NCBI GenBank assembly: GCA_900544265.1 | Contig: UQUQ01000027.1 | Location: 1-28,701, forward strand | Source: an uncultured Alistipes sp. | Lineage (GTDB): Bacteria > Bacteroidota > Bacteroidia > Bacteroidales > Rikenellaceae | Length of the DNA stretch: 28,701 bases | Direction of reading: 5' to 3' | Part shown: positions 15,832 through 23,943 of the stretch, one piece after another | Position numbering within the stretch: position 1 is the first letter of the stretch | How the letters are laid out: each line of letters opens with the position of its first letter | Translations under genes and position numbers: made by a program | Notes under the pieces: model-generated | Seen by the model: only the letters and a program-made list of their open reading frames with translations | Databases searched by the model: none | What the model was told of the DNA's origin: nothing

Positions 15832-15857
15832 TTGTTTGTCCCGGTTGTTTGTCCCGG
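15832..15857. repeat. Tandem 13-bp repeat in the leader of FN3 lipoprotein B
   Basis: TTGTTTGTCCCGG occurs twice head to tail (15832-15844 and 15845-15857). It lies in the inferred leader of gene B, 44 nt from the original ATG. Two exact copies could expand or contract by slippage. Paralogue A lacks it. Confidence 0.8.
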
Positions 15858-15967
15858 TTCTCTTGCCTGAAATATCCGCCCGGCCGATTCCGTCCCGGGA
15901 GATGCCTTCGTGACGGATGACGGCCTGCACACTCTCATATCGGGCAGCGTTTTTTGCTGTCTATCAG

Positions 15968-15975
15968 CAAATATA
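15968..15975 (-). promoter_or_regulatory. Promoter -7 element of FN3 lipoprotein B
   Basis: On the minus strand TATATTTG (15975-15968) matches TAnnTTTG, with TTGA about 20 nt upstream. The block before it resembles the promoter of paralogue A. The predicted leader to the ATG is about 176 nt. The rest of the gap to the next gene (15976-16220) is GC-rich, has a few short palindromic words and no gene that can be supported. Confidence 0.6.
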
Positions 15976-16220
15976 AGAAAAAATCCGCATTCCGCTCAAT
16001 CTTTTCGTTTTTTTGCGACACGCATCCGGAATTTTCGCAGCAGGCGGGCCTTCCGGCTGCGGAGCGGCAACCGCATCCTGTAGCGCGGACCGGGCGACGA
16101 CCGACGGAAGCGGTGTGCCCGGCTTCCGCGGTGCTGGCACCCGCACGTTCCTCAACGGAAAAAGGTCCGGAGAGCAGCGAAAAATCGGGCCGGGAGGGAT
16201 CCGTTTTTGAAAAATAGCCG

Positions 16221-16228
16221 TAAATTTG
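16221..16228 (+). promoter_or_regulatory. Promoter -7 element overlapping the start of the DUF4294 gene
   Basis: TAAATTTG matches TAnnTTTG and ends only 3 nt before the ATG at 16232. If the last base of the motif is at -4, as the consensus implies, transcription starts at the A of the ATG and the mRNA is leaderless. No -33 element is evident. Confidence 0.55.
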
Positions 16229-16231
16229 CGC

Positions 16232-16819
16232 ATGCGACCTTTGCGAACGACATACCTTCTGCTGCTGTTGGCCGTGCTGCTCGGCACGTGCACCGAGGTC
16301 CGTGCCCAGGGCGGCCGCGGCTTCTGGCTTCAGGAGTGGAGCGTCGAGCACGGCGACTCGATCGCGACGGTCCACATCCTGCCCGTCTACGTCTTCGACC
16401 GGCCGGCCGACCTGCGGCGCTACCGAAGGCTGGTCGACGCCGTGAAGAAGGTCTACCCCATTGCCAAGATCGCCCGGGCCAAGATGGCCGACATGGAGAA
16501 GGAGCTGTGCAGCCTGCCGACCAAAAAGGAGCAGAAGGCCTACATCAAGGGGGTCTACAACGAGATCAAGGAAGAATACACGCCGGTGCTCAAGCGCATG
16601 ACCCGCACGCAGGGCAAGGTGCTGCTCAAACTCATCGACCGCGAGACGGAATACACCGCCTACGAGGTGCTGCGCGAGTTCCGCGGCGGCTTCATCGCGG
16701 GATTCTGGCAGGGGGTCTCCAAAATCTTCGGTCAAAACCTCAAGGACGAATACGACCGCGAGGGCGAGGACCGCATCATCGAACAGATCGTCCTCTACTA
16801 CGAAGCGGGGCTGCTCTGA
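16232..16819 (+). CDS. Exported DUF4294-family protein
   Basis: The 195-residue protein starts MRPLRTTYLLLLLAVLLG, a signal peptide with probable cleavage at VRA-QGG near residue 26, so it is expected in the periplasm. The rest is a helical, charged domain that I recognise as DUF4294, widespread in Bacteroidetes. It contains YRRLVDAVKKVYPIAKIAR, a Lys/Glu-rich middle part, and the conserved end FRGGFIAGFWQGVSKIFGQN with YDREGEDRIIE. No catalytic motif is known to me, and the function is unknown. A TTG two codons upstream is open in frame but falls inside the promoter element, so ATG is used. Its 3' end faces the beta-barrel gene, with a 137-nt GC-rich gap between them. Confidence 0.82.
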   Translation: MRPLRTTYLLLLLAVLLGTCTEVRAQGGRGFWLQEWSVEHGDSIATVHILPVYVFDRPADLRRYRRLVDAVKKVYPIAKIARAKMADMEKELCSLPTKKEQKAYIKGVYNEIKEEYTPVLKRMTRTQGKVLLKLIDRETEYTAYEVLREFRGGFIAGFWQGVSKIFGQNLKDEYDREGEDRIIEQIVLYYEAGLL

Positions 16820-16956
16820 CGGGCCGCCATACCCTCACCGGAAAGTATTCCGCAGCAGGAAGCATTCCGCGCCGGTCGGGCCGCAGACCGCACGTCCGCG
16901 TCGGAATGCGGCCGCTCCCGCGTCGGGACATCGTCGCACGCCCCCGCCTGCCAGAA

Positions 16957-17697
16957 TCAGAAATTGAACGCAACGCCGCCGCTCACCCCCATCCAGGAGC
17001 GCGAGGGACGCTGGTCCGCACGACAGAAATTGTCCGTCAGGTAGCAATGGTAGGTGAAGTCCACGTAGAGGCCGAAGCGCCAGACGGGGATAATGAGCCG
17101 CGCGCCGGCATCGAACGTACACGAGAAGCGCTGCCGAACCAGCCACGGCTGCCAAGCGGGATCCGCCGCTGCCGAACCGCGCCGCGAAAGGGGGCCGCAC
17201 ATCACGCCGGGCGTAAAGCCCGTGTGGAGTTCAAAGGCCGTGGGCAGGATCGAGAGCAGCAGGTTCCAGAAAAAACTGCCCTCGTCAACGGAGCGCCTGC
17301 CATAGGGCTCCGCGGGATCGGAGTCGTAATACCCGCCGTATGGGTCGGGGGTCACTGCGACCGTCTCACCCCGGCGCCACGCCGAGGCGATACGTCCCGA
17401 GCGCCACGAGAACTGCAGCGGCACGGAGAGGTAATTTTCGACATCGCCGTTCAGAAAGAGGTTCACACCGGTGCGCAGGCCGATGTTGCGCCAGCCGTAG
17501 CGGGCATAGTCGAGGCTCAGGGCCTGCAGTTCGGGACCGTCATCGCGCCCCAGGCCGATCTGCGCTCCGAAGCGCAGGCCGATTTCGTTGTCGAAGGTGC
17601 GCGGACGCGCCACGGCGCGCCGATCGTCGGAGGCCGTCTGTGCCGCAACCGTCCGGACGGCAAGCAGCAGGGCCAGCGTGGCAAGAAGTCTCATCAT
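16957..17697 (-). CDS. Small outer-membrane beta-barrel protein, function unknown
   Basis: The 246-residue protein starts MMRLLATLALLLAVRTVAAQ, a signal peptide cleaved probably at AAQ. It then shows alternating hydrophobic and aromatic strands (IGLRFGAQIGLG, NIGLRTGVNLFL, LSVPLQFSWRSG, FGLYVDFTYHCYL). The C-terminus VSGGVAFNF ends in Phe, the usual BAM recognition signature of outer-membrane barrels. A barrel of about 8-12 strands, OmpA- or PorT-like in size, is likely. No specific family was recognised. Start could be either of two adjacent ATGs (17697 or 17694). It is convergent with the DUF4294 gene and divergent from ffh, with 144 nt between starts. Confidence 0.72.
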   Translation of the reverse strand: MMRLLATLALLLAVRTVAAQTASDDRRAVARPRTFDNEIGLRFGAQIGLGRDDGPELQALSLDYARYGWRNIGLRTGVNLFLNGDVENYLSVPLQFSWRSGRIASAWRRGETVAVTPDPYGGYYDSDPAEPYGRRSVDEGSFFWNLLLSILPTAFELHTGFTPGVMCGPLSRRGSAAADPAWQPWLVRQRFSCTFDAGARLIIPVWRFGLYVDFTYHCYLTDNFCRADQRPSRSWMGVSGGVAFNF

Positions 17698-17722
17698 CGG
17701 TCAAAAGCGTGAGGTTCGGGCG

Positions 17723-17730
17723 GAAAGATA
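17723..17730 (-). promoter_or_regulatory. Candidate -7 element of the beta-barrel gene
   Basis: On the minus strand TATCTTTC (17730-17723) differs by one base from TAnnTTTG and lies 25 nt before the start at 17697. It is divergent from the ffh promoter 60 nt away. Confidence 0.4.
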
Positions 17731-17788
17731 GGCAAAATCCCGTTACGGACCGCATTCGGAGGCAAAAAAGGCGTTGGGCCCGAAAAAA

Positions 17789-17820
17789 TTTGGCACTCAC
17801 GGCACTTTGTACTATCTTTA
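17789..17820 (+). promoter_or_regulatory. Promoter of ffh
   Basis: TTTG (17789-17792) is followed after 20 nt by TATCTTTA (17813-17820), one base off the -7 consensus. The ATG of ffh is 21 nt downstream. Confidence 0.65.
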
Positions 17821-17841
17821 CGGCCTAAAATCCGGAAAATC

Positions 17842-19173
17842 ATGTTTGAGAACCTAACCGACAAACTCGAACGGTCGTTCAAGATACTCAAGGGCGAAGG
17901 GCGCATCACCGAGATCAACGTCGCCGAGACGCTCAAGGAGATCCGCCGGGCGCTCATCGACGCCGACGTCAACTACAAGGTAGCCAAGACCTTCACCGAC
18001 ACGGTGAAGCAGAAGGCGCTGGGTCAGGACGTGCTGAAATCCGTGAAACCCGGGCAGATGCTCACCAAGATCGTGCGCGACGAGCTGGCCCAGCTCATGG
18101 GCGGCACGGCCACGGACATCCGCCTCGAAGGGACGCCGGCCGTCATCCTCATCGCCGGTCTCCAGGGCTCGGGCAAGACGACCTTCTCGGGCAAGCTCGC
18201 GGCCTACATCAAGTCGAAGAAGGGACGCCAGGTGCTGCTCGTCGCGGGCGACGTCTACCGTCCGGCGGCCATCGACCAGCTGAAGGTCCTCGGCGGCCAA
18301 ATCGGCGTCGAGGTCTACACCGAGGAGGGGAACAAAAACCCCGTGGAGATCGCGCAGAACGCCATCAAGTACGCCCGCCAGCACGCCTTCAACGTCGTGA
18401 TCGTCGATACGGCGGGACGTCTGGCCGTCGACGAGGCGATGATGCAGGAGATCACGGCCATCAAGGCGGCGGTCAAGCCGTCGGAGACGCTCTTCGTCGT
18501 CGACGCCATGACGGGTCAGGATGCCGTGAACACGGCGCGCGAGTTCAACGAACGGCTCGACTTCGACGGCGTGGTGCTCACGAAGCTCGACGGCGACACG
18601 CGCGGCGGTGCGGCGATCTCGATCCGCTCGGTCGTGGACAAACCGCTGAAGTTCATCTCCAGCGGCGAGAAGATGGATACGTTGCAGGTCTTCCACCCGG
18701 AGCGCATGGCCGACCGCATCCTCGGCATGGGCGACGTCGTATCGCTCGTGGAACGGGCACAGGAGCAGTTCGACGAGGAGCAGGCGCGCCGGCTGAAGAA
18801 GAAGCTCGTCAAGGACCAGTTCAACTTCAACGACTTCATCGCCCAGATTCAGCAGATCAAGAAGATGGGCAACCTGAAGGACCTCGCCTCGATGATCCCG
18901 GGCATGGGCAAGATGCTCAAGAACGTCGACATTCCGGACGACGTCTTCAAGCAGACCGAGGCGATCATCTCGTCGATGACGCCTGCCGAACGCGAGCACC
19001 CCGAGATCATCAACGCCCGGCGCCGCGAACGCATCGCCAAGGGCTCGGGTACGACGATGGCCGACGTGAACCGGCTGATGAAGCAGTTTGAGGATACGCG
19101 CAAGATGATGAAGGCCGTGGCGGGCGGCGGCATGAAGATGCCCAAGATGCCGGGCGGTTTCCGCCGGCGCTGA
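17842..19173 (+). CDS. ffh: Signal recognition particle protein Ffh (SRP54)
   Basis: Ffh binds signal sequences on nascent proteins and 4.5S RNA, and docks with FtsY to deliver ribosomes to the inner membrane. The 443-residue protein has the N domain (1-95, with ALIDADVNYKVAK), and the G domain with P-loop GLQGSGKTT at 106-114, GDVYRPAAIDQL, VDTAGR, TKLDGD and GGAAIS. The methionine-rich M domain follows (about 300-443) with IPGMGKM, SMTPAEREHPEIINARRRERIAKGSG and a tail KMMKAVAGGGMKMPKMPGGF. All parts are intact and length is normal. It has its own promoter and a terminator 25 nt after the stop. The 4.5S RNA gene is not in the window. Confidence 0.97.
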   Translation: MFENLTDKLERSFKILKGEGRITEINVAETLKEIRRALIDADVNYKVAKTFTDTVKQKALGQDVLKSVKPGQMLTKIVRDELAQLMGGTATDIRLEGTPAVILIAGLQGSGKTTFSGKLAAYIKSKKGRQVLLVAGDVYRPAAIDQLKVLGGQIGVEVYTEEGNKNPVEIAQNAIKYARQHAFNVVIVDTAGRLAVDEAMMQEITAIKAAVKPSETLFVVDAMTGQDAVNTAREFNERLDFDGVVLTKLDGDTRGGAAISIRSVVDKPLKFISSGEKMDTLQVFHPERMADRILGMGDVVSLVERAQEQFDEEQARRLKKKLVKDQFNFNDFIAQIQQIKKMGNLKDLASMIPGMGKMLKNVDIPDDVFKQTEAIISSMTPAEREHPEIINARRRERIAKGSGTTMADVNRLMKQFEDTRKMMKAVAGGGMKMPKMPGGFRRR

Positions 19174-19197
19174 CACCGACATGCGAAAAAGTGCAAG

Positions 19198-19233
19198 GGA
19201 GAGCTTCCGCCGCAGGCGGAGGCTCTCCTTTTT
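19198..19233 (+). terminator. Intrinsic terminator of ffh
   Basis: GGAGAGCTTCCGCC (19198-19211) pairs with GGCGGAGGCTCTCC (19215-19228) with one G-T pair and a 3-nt loop, followed by five T (19229-19233). Confidence 0.92.
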
Positions 19234-19395
19234 CCTTGCCGGCGGGCCACCCCCCTGCCGTCTTCAGAGAAAGACCGAGGCTCTCCCTTCTGCCGACGAA
19301 CATTCCTTGCCGCGGAAAAGCTCGGAACTCTTTTTTCCTTGCCGGCAAACCCTCCCTGCGCGGAGGAGTGCGATCCTCCCTTTTGCCGGCGGGCC
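19223..19395. repeat. Four degenerate copies of a short intergenic repeat
   Basis: Between ffh and era the pattern CTC-pyrimidine run-TTGCCGGCGGGCC recurs at about 19223, 19281, 19327 and 19375 (spacings 58, 46 and 48). The 13-base core TTGCCGGCGGGCC is identical in the first (19236-19248) and last (19383-19395) copies; the others read TGCCGACGAAC and TTGCCGGCAAACC. The first copy overlaps the 3' end of the ffh terminator. No gene is seen in the 348-nt gap. A relation to the repeats at 13097-13161 is suggested by the shared TTGCC(C)GGCGG. Confidence 0.6.
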
Positions 19396-19470
19396 CTTCC
19401 CTTCGGGCGCAAGCCCCCCGCAAGGCGGTCCGGACGGCAAAAATCGGCGGTAAATTAATCGCTTCGGCAG

Positions 19471-19501
19471 TTGCAGGGGTGCCATTTTATCGTTACCTTT
19501 G
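19471..19501 (+). promoter_or_regulatory. Promoter of era
   Basis: TTGC (19471-19474), a 19-nt spacer and TACCTTTG (19494-19501) fit the Bacteroidetes promoter pattern with one mismatch at -33. The era ATG lies 21 nt after the -7 element. Confidence 0.72.
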
Positions 19502-19522
19502 TCCAACTGTTTATACGAGAAA

Positions 19523-20404
19523 ATGCACAAATCGGGCTTTGTCAATATCATCGGGAACCCCAATGTCGGGAAATCGACCCTCATGAACGCACTCGTCGGC
19601 GAGCGACTCTCGATCATCACCTCCAAGGCGCAGACTACGCGCCACCGCATCATGGGCATCGTCTCCGGCGAGGAGTTCCAGATCGTCTACTCCGACACGC
19701 CGGGCATTCTCAAACCCGCCTACAAGCTGCAGGAGTCGATGATGAAGTTCGTCACGGGGGCCGTGTCGGACGCCGACGTCATCCTCTACGTCACCGACAC
19801 CGTCGAGCAGGGCGACCGCTCGGCCGAAATCGTCGGACAGATCCGCCAGAGCGGCATCCCGACCATCGTCGTCATCAACAAGATCGACCTTTCGGACCCG
19901 GCGCGGCTCGACGCGCTGGTCGACAAGTGGCAGGCGGAGCTGCCCGCGGCGCGCATCGTGCCCGTCTCGGCCCGCGAACAGTTCAACCTCGAAGGGCTCT
20001 TCCAAACGATTCTGGAGCTGCTGCCCGAAGGCCCCGCCTACTACCCCAAGGATACGCTCACGGACAAGACGCTGCGCTTCTTCGCCTCGGAGATCATCCG
20101 CGAGAAGATCCTGCGCTTCTACGACAAGGAGATACCCTACTGCTGCGAGATCGAGATCGAGAGCTACCGCGAGGAGCCGACGATCGACCGCATCGCCGCG
20201 ACGATCTACGTCGCCCGCGAGTCGCAGAAAGGCATTCTCATCGGCCACAAGGGCGAGAAGCTCAAGCGCGTGGGACAGGCCGCCCGCGAGGACATGGAGC
20301 AGTTCCTCGGCAAGAAGGTCTTTCTGCAGCTCTTCGTCAAGGTGAGCGAAGACTGGCGCAACAACGAACGGCAGCTGCGCCGCTTCGGATACGAACAGGA
20401 ATAA
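19523..20404 (+). CDS. era: GTPase Era
   Basis: Era binds the 3' end of 16S rRNA and is needed for 30S subunit maturation. The 293-residue protein has G1 GNPNVGKST (11-19), the switch region KAQTTRHRI around Thr38-Thr39, G3 SDTPG near 57-61, G4 NKID (119-122) and the SAR motif VSAREQF. The C-terminal KH domain (about 200-293) contains GILIGHKGEKLKRVG and FVKVSEDWR. The start at ATG 19523 gives the usual short N-terminus; a longer frame from TTG at 19499 overlaps the -7 element and is rejected. The downstream TPR gene follows after 57 nt without a terminator, so it may be co-transcribed. Confidence 0.97.
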   Translation: MHKSGFVNIIGNPNVGKSTLMNALVGERLSIITSKAQTTRHRIMGIVSGEEFQIVYSDTPGILKPAYKLQESMMKFVTGAVSDADVILYVTDTVEQGDRSAEIVGQIRQSGIPTIVVINKIDLSDPARLDALVDKWQAELPAARIVPVSAREQFNLEGLFQTILELLPEGPAYYPKDTLTDKTLRFFASEIIREKILRFYDKEIPYCCEIEIESYREEPTIDRIAATIYVARESQKGILIGHKGEKLKRVGQAAREDMEQFLGKKVFLQLFVKVSEDWRNNERQLRRFGYEQE

Positions 20405-20461
20405 TAAACCCTCCGCAAAATGCGTTAAGGGAGCATAGGAAACAAGTCTTTCAGGTCAATC

Positions 20462-22450
20462 ATGCGAAAATTCATCCTCGGTCTGCTCTTCGTCACCGCG
20501 CTCTGCTGCGCGGGGAGCGCCCGTGCACAGTACAACCGGGAGTACTTCTTCTGGGTGGGTCAGCGCTGCATGATGGAGAACAACTACCAGGAGGCCATCC
20601 GCACGCTCAACACGCTGCTGCGCTTCGACGAGGACGCCTTCGAGGGCTACTTCCTGCGCGGCATCGCCAAATACAACCTCGACGATCTGATCGGCGCCGA
20701 GGCCGACTTCTCGACCGCCATCCGCAAAAATCCCGTCTACACGCAGGCCTACACCTACCGCGCCGTGACACGCTCGCGCCTGGGCAACTACGACGACGCC
20801 CTGCAGGACTTCCGCGAGGCGATCGAGCTGCGGCCCGACCTGCCCGGCCCCTACTACAGCCGGGGTGTAACGCGCCTGCTGAACCAGCAGTTCGAGGAGG
20901 CCATCGAGGACTTCAACAAGTTCATCCGCCAGGAGAACAAGGTCGCCGACGCCTTCATCTGCCGCGGCCTGAGCTACCTCCACCTGAAGGACACCGTGCG
21001 TGCCTACGAGGACTTCAACACGGCGATCCGCACCAACCGCGAGAACCCCAACGGCTACAACCGCCGCGGTGGCCTCTACCTCCAGCAGCACCGCTACTCG
21101 GAGGCCGAGGCCGACTTCAACAAGGCCATCGAGTGCGACTCGACCTACCTGCTCTCGTACTTCAACCGGGCGCTGGTCTACTCCGACACGAACCGCCCGA
21201 TGCAGGCCCTCGCGGACTTCGACAAGGTGATCTCGCTCGACTCGACCAGTTCGATCACCTACTTCAACCGCGCGATGCTCCGCACGCAGATCGGCGACTA
21301 CAACCGGGCACTCGAGGACTACGACAAGGTGGCGTTCTACTCGCCCAACAACGTGCTGGTCTACTACAACCGCGCGGGGGTCTACGCGCAGCTCGGCGAA
21401 CTGGAGAAGGCCGTCAAGGACTACACCTCGGCCATCGACCTCTATCCCGACTTCGCCAACGCCTACATCTACCGCGGGCAGCTGCGGGCCTTCCTGCGCG
21501 ACGAGAAGGGGGCCCGGCAGGACCGCGAAACGGCCCAGAAGAAGATCGCCGAATACCGCTCGCGGCTGAGCGACAGCACCTACTCAATCTTCGCCGACAC
21601 GACGCAGCGCTTCGACCGCCTGCTGTCGTTCGACAGCAAGTTCGCGGGCGGCAGCTTCGACCGCATCACGGGCCACAACGGCGGACGCGAGGAGATGCGC
21701 CTGCTGCCGCTCTACAAGTTCACGCTCATGCGGCCCGACACGGCACCCGTCGTGGAGCGCTACGCTCCGCCCCGCATCGAGGCCTTCAGGCAACGCATCG
21801 GCAACCGCTACCTCACCCTCTCGTGCCGTCCGAGCGACATCCCGGCCGACTCGCTCGTCGCGCTCGACAAGCAGTATGCCCAGGCGCTGCGCACGGACGA
21901 GACGTCGTGGACGCTGCTCTTCGAGCGGGGTGTCACGCAGCTGCTCATCAAGCAGTACACCACCTCGGTGAACACCTACTCGAAGGCCATCGACCTCAAC
22001 CCGAGCAATCCGTTCCTCTACCTGAACCGTTCGACGACGCGGGCCGAGATGATCGACTTCATCTCGTCGATCGACAATTCCTATCAGCAGATCACCATCG
22101 ACTCGAATCCGGCCAACCGGCTGAACAACAACTCGAAACGCACGTACAGCTACGACGAGGCGATCGCCGACCTGAACAAGGCCGTGAAGCTCTACCCCGA
22201 CTTCGCGTATGCCTACTACAACCGGGCCAACCTGCGGGCGCTGTCGGGCAGCCTGCCCGAGGCGTTCGAGGACTACTCGAAGGCCATCGAGCTGAACCCC
22301 TCGTTCGCCGAGGCCTACTACAACCGCGGCATCATCCAGATCTTCATGAAGGACACGCGCAAGGGGTGCCTCGACATCTCGAAGGCCGGCGAGCTGGGCA
22401 TCACCGAGGCCTACGAGGTGCTCAAGCGCTACGCACAGATCGAAAACTAA
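20462..22450 (+). CDS. Secreted tetratricopeptide-repeat protein
   Basis: The 662-residue protein starts MRKFILGLLFVTALCCAGSA, a signal peptide with likely cleavage at ARA-Q near residue 23. About nine or ten TPR units follow from residue 25 to about 365, each with the canonical pattern, as in AYEDFNTAIRTNRENPNGYN and RYSEAEADFNKAIECDSTYL. A non-TPR middle section (about 370-475) contains FDRLLSFDSKFAGGSFDRIT. Further TPR units lie in the last 190 residues, including SYDEAIADLNKAVKLYPDFA. TPR arrays bind other proteins, so a periplasmic scaffold is likely, but no partner can be named. It lies 57 nt after era and 16 nt before an MFS transporter gene, suggesting co-expression with the latter. 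Confidence 0.88.
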   Translation: MRKFILGLLFVTALCCAGSARAQYNREYFFWVGQRCMMENNYQEAIRTLNTLLRFDEDAFEGYFLRGIAKYNLDDLIGAEADFSTAIRKNPVYTQAYTYRAVTRSRLGNYDDALQDFREAIELRPDLPGPYYSRGVTRLLNQQFEEAIEDFNKFIRQENKVADAFICRGLSYLHLKDTVRAYEDFNTAIRTNRENPNGYNRRGGLYLQQHRYSEAEADFNKAIECDSTYLLSYFNRALVYSDTNRPMQALADFDKVISLDSTSSITYFNRAMLRTQIGDYNRALEDYDKVAFYSPNNVLVYYNRAGVYAQLGELEKAVKDYTSAIDLYPDFANAYIYRGQLRAFLRDEKGARQDRETAQKKIAEYRSRLSDSTYSIFADTTQRFDRLLSFDSKFAGGSFDRITGHNGGREEMRLLPLYKFTLMRPDTAPVVERYAPPRIEAFRQRIGNRYLTLSCRPSDIPADSLVALDKQYAQALRTDETSWTLLFERGVTQLLIKQYTTSVNTYSKAIDLNPSNPFLYLNRSTTRAEMIDFISSIDNSYQQITIDSNPANRLNNNSKRTYSYDEAIADLNKAVKLYPDFAYAYYNRANLRALSGSLPEAFEDYSKAIELNPSFAEAYYNRGIIQIFMKDTRKGCLDISKAGELGITEAYEVLKRYAQIEN

Positions 22451-22466
22451 CTCAAAACATTACACT

Positions 22467-23837
22467 ATGGTAGCAACTATCCAACGGAAACTCAACGATT
22501 CGGCCGCGGCACGGTGGACGGCCCTCGTGCTCATCGCCCTGATGATGTTCTTCGGCTACATGTTCGTGGACGTGATGTCGCCGCTCAAGTCGCTCGTCGA
22601 GTCGGCGCGCGGCTGGGACAGCAGCACGTTCGGAACCTACGCCTCGTCGGAGTACTTCCTCAACGTCTTCGTCTTCTTCCTGATCTTCGCGGGCATCATC
22701 CTCGACAAGATGGGCATCCGCTTCACGGGCCTGCTCTCGGCCTCGCTCATGGTGCTCGGTGCGGCGATCAAGCTCGTGGGCATCTCCGACTGGTTCCAGA
22801 CCACGGAGTTCTGCGCGTGGCTCAACAGCTGGTGGGTCGCCTTCCCGGGCAGCGCCAAGATGGCGTCGCTGGGCTTCATGATCTTCGGCTGCGGCTGCGA
22901 GATGGCCGGCACGACCGTCTCGAAGTCGATCGCCAAGTGGTTCGAGGGCAAGGAGATGGCTCTGGCCATGGGTCTGGAGATGGCCATCGCGCGACTGGGT
23001 GTCTTCGCCGTCATGTGGCTCGCCCCGATGATCTCCAAGCAGTTCGACCAGTCGATCGTCGCACCGGTGGCCTTCTGCACCGTGCTGCTCATCATCGGCC
23101 TGCTCTGCTTCACGGTCTTCGTCTTCATGGACCGCAAGCTGGACCGGCAGCTCATCGCCGCCGGTGAATTGAAGGAGGAGAAGTCCTCCGACGAGGAGTT
23201 CCACATCCGCGACCTGGGCGCCATCTTCCGCAGCAAGATGTTCTGGCTCGTGGCGCTGCTCTGCGTGCTCTACTACTCGGCCATCTTCCCCTTCCAGCGC
23301 TACGCCCCGAACTTCCTTGAGGTGACGCTCGGCATCGACGCCGAATCGGCCGCCCGGCTCTTCAGCTGCTTCCCGATCCTGGCCATGATCCTCACGCCCT
23401 TCCTCGGTGCACTGCTCGACTTCAAGGGCAAGGGGGCCACGATGCTCATGGTCGGCGCCGTCATCATGATCTGCTGCCACCTGAGCTTCGCCTTCCTGCT
23501 GCCGCTCTTCCCGTCGAAGTGGCTGGCGCTGCTGCTGGTCGTGACGCTCGGCGTGTCGTTCTCGCTCGTCCCGGCGGCGCTGTGGCCCTCGGTGCCGAAG
23601 ATCATCGACTCGAAGATTCTCGGCTCGGCCTACTGCCTAATCTTCTGGATTCAGAACATCGGTCTGTTCGCCGTGCCCCTGCTCATCGGCGTGGTGCTCG
23701 ACGCCACGGGCGGCTATACCGTGCCGATGATTATCTTCTCGACCTTCGGCGTGCTGGCCTTCATCTTCAGCCTCTACCTCAAGATCGAGGACCGCAAGAA
23801 GGGTTACGGACTCGAACTGCCGAACGTGAAGCGATAG
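22467..23837 (+). CDS. Major facilitator superfamily transporter
   Basis: The 456-residue protein has about twelve transmembrane helices in two bundles of six. A polar loop near residues 225-250 (KLDRQLIAAGELKEEKSSDE) separates them. The N-terminal half has the MFS loop-like GIILDKMGIRFTG near 75-87, and the second half has the equivalent GALLDFKGKGATM. The pattern of FPFQRYAPNFL and WPSVPKIIDSKILGSAYCL recalls the MFSD1-like branch found in Bacteroidetes, but I am unsure of this and cannot name a substrate. It sits in the inner membrane. It starts 16 nt after the TPR gene and ends at a strong terminator, so it closes the era-TPR-MFS unit. Confidence 0.85.
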   Translation: MVATIQRKLNDSAAARWTALVLIALMMFFGYMFVDVMSPLKSLVESARGWDSSTFGTYASSEYFLNVFVFFLIFAGIILDKMGIRFTGLLSASLMVLGAAIKLVGISDWFQTTEFCAWLNSWWVAFPGSAKMASLGFMIFGCGCEMAGTTVSKSIAKWFEGKEMALAMGLEMAIARLGVFAVMWLAPMISKQFDQSIVAPVAFCTVLLIIGLLCFTVFVFMDRKLDRQLIAAGELKEEKSSDEEFHIRDLGAIFRSKMFWLVALLCVLYYSAIFPFQRYAPNFLEVTLGIDAESAARLFSCFPILAMILTPFLGALLDFKGKGATMLMVGAVIMICCHLSFAFLLPLFPSKWLALLLVVTLGVSFSLVPAALWPSVPKIIDSKILGSAYCLIFWIQNIGLFAVPLLIGVVLDATGGYTVPMIIFSTFGVLAFIFSLYLKIEDRKKGYGLELPNVKR

Positions 23838-23866
23838 ACGGGCCCGCCAGAGGCTTCCGATACGAC

Positions 23867-23904
23867 AAGGAGGTGTGCTCTTCGGAACACACCTCCTTTG
23901 TTTT
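23867..23904 (+). terminator. Intrinsic terminator after the MFS gene
   Basis: AAGGAGGTGTG (23867-23877) pairs with CACACCTCCTT (23888-23898), with an inner TC-GA pairing around a TTCG tetraloop. TGTTTT follows. It lies 29 nt after the stop. Confidence 0.9.
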
Positions 23905-23943
23905 GCCGCAGGAGCCGCGTGCGGCGGCAGGCCGCGGCCGCAG

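Noticed and set aside
16862..16909. Bidirectional terminator between the DUF4294 and beta-barrel genes
   Set aside because: GCATTCCG and CGGAATGC are inverted repeats, but the 32-nt loop and the absence of a T run make it unconvincing.
19223..19395. Small R/K/G-rich protein on the minus strand of the ffh-era gap
   Set aside because: The apparent frames follow from the repeated GC-rich words, have no promoter and overlap the ffh terminator.
19471..22473. A 1000-codon open frame overlapping era and the TPR gene in another frame
   Set aside because: It is an out-of-frame shadow of two well-conserved genes in GC-rich DNA. Its translation is rich in R, P, G and H and has no recognisable domain.
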